Source: Verrucomicrobiia bacterium (GTDB lineage Bacteria > Verrucomicrobiota > Verrucomicrobiia > JABWAM01). Taken from it: a stretch of 64,000 nucleotides of DNA. The position numbers and the translations under genes are program-made. Shown here in pieces: positions 57,692 through 64,000 of this stretch; positions within the stretch are counted from its first letter, which is position 1, and every line of letters begins with the position of its first letter. The stretch is taken from assembly GCA_028687435.1 (NCBI GenBank), contig JAQUAF010000005.1, forward strand, positions 62,001-126,000, read 5' to 3'. The notes beneath the pieces were generated by a model that had not been told where the DNA came from, searched no databases, and was given only the letters and a program-made list of their open reading frames with translations.

Positions 57692-57704
57692 GCTTTTTCC
57701 AATT

Positions 57705-57740
57705 CAATATATTTATCTGAAATATATATCTTCAAAGAAA
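57705..57740. promoter_or_regulatory. AT-rich dyad ATATATTT-ATCTG-AAATATAT, candidate operator of XRE-cupin gene
   Basis: 8-bp arms (57707-57727) upstream of the regulator start; reverse complement matches 43725-43760. Confidence 0.55.
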
Positions 57741-57881
57741 AAAGTCAAGCGGATGAAAAACAAATCACACCATTAAATTAAGCCGCGCTCCCGCCACGGC
57801 GGGACGGCAGCTTGACGCTCGATCCGCCTTCGCTCTGCGAGCTCTATGGCGACAAGTGCTCGAAGCACGACGCAAAGCCAA

Positions 57882-57963
57882 CTGGATTCCCGCTTTCGCG
57901 GGAATGACAACTGTAAAATGGGCATACTCCCCTTCCGTCATTCCCGCGGATGCGGGAATCCAG
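57882..57963. repeat. Intergenic inverted-repeat element CTGGATTCCCGC/GCGGGAATCCAG
   Basis: 12-bp termini plus inner GCGGGAATGAC/GTCATTCCCGC. Confidence 0.75.
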
Positions 57964-58047
57964 AGACAGTCGAAATCTCATTTCCATCCGAAAACATTGA
58001 AATTCCTAAACATTAAAATCTGACAAACCATTGGCAGGATTTCGTCC

Positions 58048-58785
58048 CTACCGGCGATGCATGAAGCGAAGCATGGGCACAATGCAGACGGCTTCGCGCA
58101 CGATCTTGGAATTCATCTTGGTGGCGCCATGAGTCCGGTCGGTGAAAATGATTGGTATCTCCGCCAGATGAAATCCCTTGCGCCATGCGCAGAAATCCAT
58201 CTCGATCTGAAAGGCGTACCCGTTCGAGCGGATATGGTCGAGATCGATGGATTCCAACACCCTCCTGCGAAAACATTTGAACCCGCTCGTGGGATCCGTC
58301 AATGGCAGTCCTGTCCAGAAATGAGTGTACTTCGCGGCGACCAGACTGAGCATGAGACGCCCCAAAGGCCAGTTGATCACCCGGATGCCATCGACATAAC
58401 GCGAACCCACCACCAAATCCGCCCCTCCCTGGATCCGGTCGATGAAATTGGGAATCTCCCCCGGATCGTGGGACAAATCCGCGTCCATCTCAAAAATCAG
58501 GTCATAGGATCGCGCCAGCGCCCACTTGAAACCATCGATATAGGCCGTGCCCAACCCCATCTTCCGGGGACGTTCCATCAAATGAATCCCTTGGTGAATC
58601 CCGGCAAAACGCCGGATTTCCTCACGTGTTCCATCCGTGGAATTGTCATCCACAAACAAAACCTCCAAATCCCCGCCGGTTTGCAACCGATCCAGCAATC
58701 TGGCCAGGTTTTGATGTTCATTGTAAGTGGGGATGACAACCAGGGATTTCATGGCATTTTGGATGCTATACCCATTCCCCTTCAC
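58048..58785 (-). CDS. Polyprenol-phosphate mannosyltransferase-like GT2
   Basis: KSLVVIPTYNEHQNLARLLDRLQTGGDLEVLFVDDNSTDGT; EMDADLSHDPGEIP; SRYVDG. Confidence 0.93.
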   Translation of the reverse strand: MKGNGYSIQNAMKSLVVIPTYNEHQNLARLLDRLQTGGDLEVLFVDDNSTDGTREEIRRFAGIHQGIHLMERPRKMGLGTAYIDGFKWALARSYDLIFEMDADLSHDPGEIPNFIDRIQGGADLVVGSRYVDGIRVINWPLGRLMLSLVAAKYTHFWTGLPLTDPTSGFKCFRRRVLESIDLDHIRSNGYAFQIEMDFCAWRKGFHLAEIPIIFTDRTHGATKMNSKIVREAVCIVPMLRFMHRR

Positions 58786-58922
58786 CGGCGCAAACTCATT
58801 CTATCGATGCTTCGCAATTCAAAATCCAAAATTAAAAATTAAAAACCACGTAAAACAATGCTCATCGTCCCGCGTCAATTGTCCATTGAACCTTGCAAAA
58901 ATACCGTTACCATCCCACAAAC

Positions 58923-59849
58923 ATGAAGCGCCACCTTTTCACCCTGCTCATTCTGTCCCTTTTTCAGAACATTGGGCAAAGCGCATCGGTGACCAACGCC
59001 GTCCCCAAAAAAGCCGGCATCACCATCCATTCACTCCGGAACGTGTCGTCTCCCACCAACGCCCCAGCTTCCCCCCCCCCCATAACCATCGGTCCTTCCA
59101 CCGACACCAACCGCCTGACCCGGCTCCGCTTCCGCCAACCCCTTCGTGATGCCCCCACCAACGCGCCTCCCCCCATCGACCCCGCCGTGAAAGCCAGGGA
59201 AAACGAAGCCACCCGTTTGAATCGCGTCGGCGACCTGCATTATCAATCCGGCAAATTCACCGAGGCAATCAAGGACTTTCAACGCGCCATCCAATTGTGC
59301 CCGGACTGGTCCCACAGTTGGTTCAATCTGGGGCTGGCCCATTTGGCCGAAGGACATTCCTCTGACGCCATTCAAGCCCTTGAACAATCCGCCAAACTCA
59401 AGCCGGAAGATCCCGCGCCGTACAAAAACCTGGGCGTTCTCTATACCGATCTGGGCCGCACCAACGAAGCGCTCAGCGCCTGCCTGCAAGTCACCCGTCT
59501 GCAATCGGATGACGCCGGCGCATGGTACAATCTGGGACGCGCCCATGAACATTTCGGACGCTCCACCGAGGCGCTCACGGATTACCAGGAAGCGGTCCGG
59601 CTCAAACCGGAACATGCCAGCGCCTGGTGCAATCTTGGCGGAATCTATCTGCAAATCGACCAACCCTTTGAAGCCATAGCCGCCCTGCGCAAAGCCATCG
59701 AAATAAAGCCCGATTCCATCGAGGCGCTCAACAACCTGTGCATCGCCTACGCCTCCAGCGGCCAGAAGGACCGAGCCCGGCTCATCTGGCGGCGGCTGGA
59801 AAAACTGGACCCCGCGCGAGCAAAAAAACTCTCCTCTTATCTGAATTAG
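58923..59849 (+). CDS. Secreted TPR-repeat protein
   Basis: Signal-like N-terminus; several TPRs (NRVGDLHYQSGKFTEAIKDFQRAIQLCPDWSHSWFNLGLAHLAEG). Confidence 0.9.
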   Translation: MKRHLFTLLILSLFQNIGQSASVTNAVPKKAGITIHSLRNVSSPTNAPASPPPITIGPSTDTNRLTRLRFRQPLRDAPTNAPPPIDPAVKARENEATRLNRVGDLHYQSGKFTEAIKDFQRAIQLCPDWSHSWFNLGLAHLAEGHSSDAIQALEQSAKLKPEDPAPYKNLGVLYTDLGRTNEALSACLQVTRLQSDDAGAWYNLGRAHEHFGRSTEALTDYQEAVRLKPEHASAWCNLGGIYLQIDQPFEAIAALRKAIEIKPDSIEALNNLCIAYASSGQKDRARLIWRRLEKLDPARAKKLSSYLN

Positions 59850-59973
59850 GCGCCAATCCAAAATCTCACGACAACAAATTGTTGTGAAAAAAATCGCCGG
59901 CCATTCTCATCCTCCTTCAGCCTGTCAACCTTCAGCTATCAGCCTTTTTTCCGCAGCGAAATCTGCGAAAAAC

Positions 59974-62085
59974 CTAGTGATTGCCCCTCGGAATCGATTT
60001 TTCCCACTTCTTTTCCCGGATCAATTCCTTGTCCTCGAACAACTGCCGGACGGTGGTCAGGTTGAAATTTTTCTCATCGGATGCCATGCGGAACTTGACA
60101 ACAAGCCGAAGCTCCCGATCCGGAGATTGGATGGCGTAATTCGTCGCCGCCTCGTATGTTGCGTGGGCTGGATCCTGATCACTCACTTTCCATACGTTTT
60201 TCTCCTGCATATGATAAAGGGTGTCCCGGATGGTCATCTTCTGGTTGATCCCGCAGGAATACACCGCCTGCCCCGTTTCCGGCTTGTAATCAATATGCGA
60301 GCTTTTCCCTTCATTCTCCTCGGAATATGACGCGTCGGGCGGCCATTCCTCCGGCTCGGGTTTGGGCAGGTCGCACGAAGCGGTCAGCGTATTTTTCTCA
60401 ACAACAGGCAATTCAACACAGGTGCCGGCTCCCGGATAAAGCTTGGTGGATCCCTTGCAAGGAGTCGGCCATGCCATGGGAAACTGGGCATTGCAGATGG
60501 ACAGGCGGATTTTGTGGTTTGGCCTGAATTTCCACGTCGTGAAATGAATCTCGCCGGCGATTTTGATCTTTTCGCCCGGGACCATTGGCGACGCCTTCAG
60601 ACGCGATTCACGGTCGGCGGGATTGATCAGCGTTCCACTGACCAGCGAGACTGTCCCATCCGGCCAGACATCCTCCAGACGAACCGACCATTGAAACAGC
60701 GGAGCATCGGCTGAAACAGCCAGGTTGACCTTGGGTATGCCAATGATTTCGACCGTTTCTTTCAAAGGCTCGGAATCGAACACCATGCTGCTTTCATCGT
60801 CAAAAGCCATGTCACCGCTCGTCTCCCCCCACCAGCCATGAACACTGGTGCCAGAGCCGGCCTTGTAAACAAGAGAGCAGGGCTTTGCTTCGCCCGGGGC
60901 GGAAGCAAGCAGCTTCCGGTTTTCCCCCGGATAGAACTGGCGTCCCTTGATGCCGCCGATGGGCCAGTTGCCGCATCGCCACTCTCCCGGAGTGGACTTG
61001 AGATCTTCCGATGGAGGAACCGCATCGCGCACGAAAACCATGAACCGGGGTTCATCCATGATGCCGTTGCCGGTCCCCTTCAACCAATGATCCCACCAAC
61101 GCAGGGCTTTTTTCCTCCACTCGTAGTTGGGCCCCGGCACTCCGGTGTCCGGCCAGCTGTGATTCCATGGCCCGATATCCGCCTTGATCTGCTTGTTCGG
61201 CGAATCCAGCAGGCGCACAACCGTGTCGCGATATCCATCGAGCAACCCCCCGATGACATACACCGGGATTTCCACCGGAGGATGGAACCGGGCGGATTCC
61301 TTGCGCCAGAAGGGGCCGTCGGAATTTTTCTCCTTCCACTTGTAATGCCACGGTGGACGATCAAACCGGTTGGAGAAAAACTCCGGCGTGAGAGCCCTCG
61401 TTCTGGTGTCCGGAAGGGCGTTGTAGGTGTCGATCATCGCCTCCCAGACATCCGTATGCATGACCCCATCGATGAAATGAACATCCTGATAGTAAAGATC
61501 ATCCGAAACATGCGCGATCAAAATGGCCTTGAGGGCGGGAGGCTTGCGCCGGGCAACCATCAGGGAGTTGAACGCGCCCCACGAAAGACCGTACATCCCC
61601 ACCTTGCCGTTTGACCATCGCTTTTGGGAAAGCTGCCTGATGATTTCCACGCAGTCGGACAATTCCTCCTCGGAATACTCCGCCTCCGGAAGCGCCCCGC
61701 CGCTGTCGCCGGTGCCGCGGAGATCCACTTTTGCGACCACATATCCGTGTCTGGCAAAATAAGCGCCAACCGGATAGTCCCACGACAGATAACAAAGATC
61801 ATCCTTCCGGTACCCGTTCAGCTCAAAAAAAACCGGCAATTTTGAGCCTGTTTTCGCAGCCGCGGGCATCCAGTAAGAAACCGCCAGTTTGACGCCATCC
61901 GGCATGGTCAGGTTTTCCCGTTCCACCGTAAATTTGCCATGTGAATGGGCAACGGCGCCGGAATCGCCCCCCTCCTCATCATCGCCCTCATCCTCCGCAA
62001 TCAGAATGCCGCATCCGCAAGGGAACAACATCGCAAGGCAAAAAAAGGAAACCGCAAAAAACCGAAACAGGTCATTCTTCATCAT
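59974..62085 (-). CDS. CocE/NonD family hydrolase, predicted lipoprotein
   Basis: VAKVDLRGTGDSGGALPE; GMYGLSWGAFNSLMVA nucleophile elbow; C-terminal jelly-roll; LFPCGCG lipobox-like. Confidence 0.9.
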   Translation of the reverse strand: MMKNDLFRFFAVSFFCLAMLFPCGCGILIAEDEGDDEEGGDSGAVAHSHGKFTVERENLTMPDGVKLAVSYWMPAAAKTGSKLPVFFELNGYRKDDLCYLSWDYPVGAYFARHGYVVAKVDLRGTGDSGGALPEAEYSEEELSDCVEIIRQLSQKRWSNGKVGMYGLSWGAFNSLMVARRKPPALKAILIAHVSDDLYYQDVHFIDGVMHTDVWEAMIDTYNALPDTRTRALTPEFFSNRFDRPPWHYKWKEKNSDGPFWRKESARFHPPVEIPVYVIGGLLDGYRDTVVRLLDSPNKQIKADIGPWNHSWPDTGVPGPNYEWRKKALRWWDHWLKGTGNGIMDEPRFMVFVRDAVPPSEDLKSTPGEWRCGNWPIGGIKGRQFYPGENRKLLASAPGEAKPCSLVYKAGSGTSVHGWWGETSGDMAFDDESSMVFDSEPLKETVEIIGIPKVNLAVSADAPLFQWSVRLEDVWPDGTVSLVSGTLINPADRESRLKASPMVPGEKIKIAGEIHFTTWKFRPNHKIRLSICNAQFPMAWPTPCKGSTKLYPGAGTCVELPVVEKNTLTASCDLPKPEPEEWPPDASYSEENEGKSSHIDYKPETGQAVYSCGINQKMTIRDTLYHMQEKNVWKVSDQDPAHATYEAATNYAIQSPDRELRLVVKFRMASDEKNFNLTTVRQLFEDKELIREKKWEKSIPRGNH

Positions 62086-62250
62086 CACCCCTCCATGAAA
62101 TTCAAGGCTCGTCGCAGCCAAAGCCTAGACCAAACAAACAGGATTGCCAGAATTTTATCCAAGAGGCTCTCCGAAGCAAACGCCGGAGACAGGCTGTGCT
62201 GCCTGTCTGCTTTGCAAGCGACAAAAAGGTTGTGCAGGAACCCCACCATT

Positions 62251-63129
62251 TCAGGCGGTCAGGCGATCCACATACTGGCGCCAGGCTTCCCCGGATATTT
62301 CAGGCAGACGGGCGCGGATGAATTCCCGGTCCGCGGAACTTCTGTTGGGAACTTTTATTCCGCACAAATCGAGATGATCGGAGAATTCCACTTTTTTCCG
62401 ATGGTTCATCCCCTTGTTCACGGGGCACACATCCTGGCAAGCCTCGCAGCCGTGCAGCCAGCGATCCAAGGCGCGAACATCGGATGGTTCCCGCTTATGG
62501 GGTTCCGGCGCATGGCGGTTCAGGAAAGAGATGCACCTCAACGGATCGATCCGGTATCCTTCAGGGAAGATGGCTTTGACGGGACACGATTCGACGCACC
62601 GATTACATTGCCGGCATGTCGCCTTGCTGACTTGCTCAAGCGGCTCGGATTCCACGGCCAGAACCAGATCCGTGCCGATAACGCTGATACCCACGTAAGA
62701 TCCCATTCCCGTGGCGTAAAACATGGTGTTTTTGCCGATAAACCCCAACCCTGCGGCGCATGCGGCAGCCCGGGCCGGCACATCGAGCGGCTCGGCCTTG
62801 AATCCATTCGTTTTCAGAAAATCAGTCAGCAGCTTCTCCTTCTCCGCCACAGTCTTCCAACAAAACCGGCTGTAATTTGAAATCTTGAACCGCCCCTCGG
62901 GATAGGCATTCTCATAAAAATAATCCACCGCCAAAACAATGACCGTGGCAAACCGCTCCGCCGCCCTTCCCGCCCGCAGAAACGCCTCATAAGGACGATA
63001 AGCCATTTGATGATACTCAACCCGCTCCTCAACCGCCCTCAAATACCCGTCAAACCCCCTCCCTTGGAACCATCCAACGGCGCCCAATTCATGCGACGAG
63101 ACGAATTTTCGCAAATCAGAAGAATTCAT
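62251..63129 (-). CDS. Epoxyqueuosine reductase (QueG)-like 2x[4Fe-4S] protein
   Basis: GFIGKNTMFYATGMGSYVGISVIGTDL; CRQCNRCVESCPVKAI; CEACQDVCPVN. Confidence 0.8.
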   Translation of the reverse strand: MNSSDLRKFVSSHELGAVGWFQGRGFDGYLRAVEERVEYHQMAYRPYEAFLRAGRAAERFATVIVLAVDYFYENAYPEGRFKISNYSRFCWKTVAEKEKLLTDFLKTNGFKAEPLDVPARAAACAAGLGFIGKNTMFYATGMGSYVGISVIGTDLVLAVESEPLEQVSKATCRQCNRCVESCPVKAIFPEGYRIDPLRCISFLNRHAPEPHKREPSDVRALDRWLHGCEACQDVCPVNKGMNHRKKVEFSDHLDLCGIKVPNRSSADREFIRARLPEISGEAWRQYVDRLTA

Positions 63130-63220
63130 GATAAACTCCGGTCAATGGATAACTCGGGCAGCTTGCCCGTATTTTCCGCAAACGTTCACGGGGCTCAGCC
63201 CCTTCGTTGTCATTGAGAAA

Positions 63221-63976
63221 TTAATGAGCACGGCGAATTAGCAACCGGAAATCCCGCGCTGGGACCTCCAAGTTGATCGTTTGATCTTTCAAAGCATATT
63301 GAGCGTCTGAAAAAGCGTCGTCAAAAAATAATTTTTCTTCTTGATCGCAAGGATATTTTTCTGGGCCAAGCCAAAGCTGTCCGGTCACATTTTCATTGGA
63401 GTCATTAAAGACGACCAAAGCCAGTTCCTTCGATGCTTCGTATACCGAGACACAAACTCGCTTTGACCGGCAACTTCTGAACTCAATGGCTGGCAGTTTT
63501 TCCCAATAGGGATAAAAGCGGGATCCTTCAGAGTAGAACCCATGCTGTTGCATGACGGCCACCAGGCAATCCCATGGCCGCATGTACTCGGCCGGGCCAA
63601 AAGACCAGCAGCGGCCGTTGTGCGCAAGCATTAGGCCAATGAGATGGCGATTGGGTTTCACCGCTTCCTTGGTGTTCCAGAAATTCAGATTGGCACGTTC
63701 AAAGATCTGGGTGCCACGAACCAACTCATTGATCAATACAGGAACCGGCCCCCACATCTCTGGCAGGAGTTGAGCCCGAAACTTTTCCAATGTAAGCACA
63801 TCATGATATGAGCGCTGCCTGGCCACGGCCTTGGTCAGGAGACGACCCCCTTTCGAATCACGAACAACGTTTTGGCCTGCACGGCCATGCAGCTTTTTCA
63901 GCGATTGGTCACTTGAGAAATTGACGCGTAGGAGGGATGTTATCCATTCGCGGCAAAAAACGCCCCGTTCGACCAA
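63221..63976 (-). CDS. Uncharacterized protein, possibly a C-terminal fragment of a carbohydrate-active enzyme
   Basis: Only a TTG start; frame is closed by TAA at 63998-64000. No convincing N-terminal domain. Confidence 0.35.
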   Translation of the reverse strand: MVERGVFCREWITSLLRVNFSSDQSLKKLHGRAGQNVVRDSKGGRLLTKAVARQRSYHDVLTLEKFRAQLLPEMWGPVPVLINELVRGTQIFERANLNFWNTKEAVKPNRHLIGLMLAHNGRCWSFGPAEYMRPWDCLVAVMQQHGFYSEGSRFYPYWEKLPAIEFRSCRSKRVCVSVYEASKELALVVFNDSNENVTGQLWLGPEKYPCDQEEKLFFDDAFSDAQYALKDQTINLEVPARDFRLLIRRAH

Positions 63977-64000
63977 AAAACCGAAATCCCGCGATTTTTA

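Noticed and set aside
59871-59885. Palindrome ACAACAAATTGTTGT after the TPR gene
   Set aside because: Lies between convergent genes with no promoter context; probably a weak hairpin or chance AT-rich dyad
62187-62208. Hairpin AGACAGGC-TGTGCT-GCCTGTCT
   Set aside because: Ordinary small hairpin between two same-strand genes; no T-tract and no further evidence of function
1-64000. CRISPR arrays, tRNAs, phage modules
   Set aside because: No regularly spaced repeats, no tRNA-like conserved arms and no phage structural genes were recognised by eye; a tRNAscan/CRISPR search would be needed to exclude them fully

Overview
64-kb chromosomal segment, probably from a PVC-group bacterium (Verrucomicrobiota/Lentisphaerota-like; this is inferred from gene content only). 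Most of it is accessory carbohydrate metabolism: GH38, GH116, GH88, heparinase II/III-like, a CocE-type hydrolase, four Gfo/Idh/MocA oxidoreductases, three xylose-isomerase-like TIM barrels, a UroD-like protein, three LacI regulators, one GntR and one XRE-cupin regulator. Other content: a polysaccharide/glycosyltransferase block at the left edge, an RNase P RNA with terminator, a group II intron with its RT/maturase and domain V, a miniature inverted-repeat element, several intergenic repeat families, and a MEDS-PAS-PAS histidine kinase. The most notable locus is 22.5-25.3 kb. It holds two tandem NHLP/proteusin-type RiPP precursor genes, each with a doubled nitrile-hydratase-like leader, a VAGG junction and a Cys-free Asn/Val/Ala-rich core resembling a polytheonamide core in reversed order. 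A cysteine desulfurase gene follows directly, and its ribosome-binding region is part of the duplicated unit. No RiPP tailoring enzyme or transporter is visible in the window. All calls come from reading the sequence and supplied ORFs; no database search was run.
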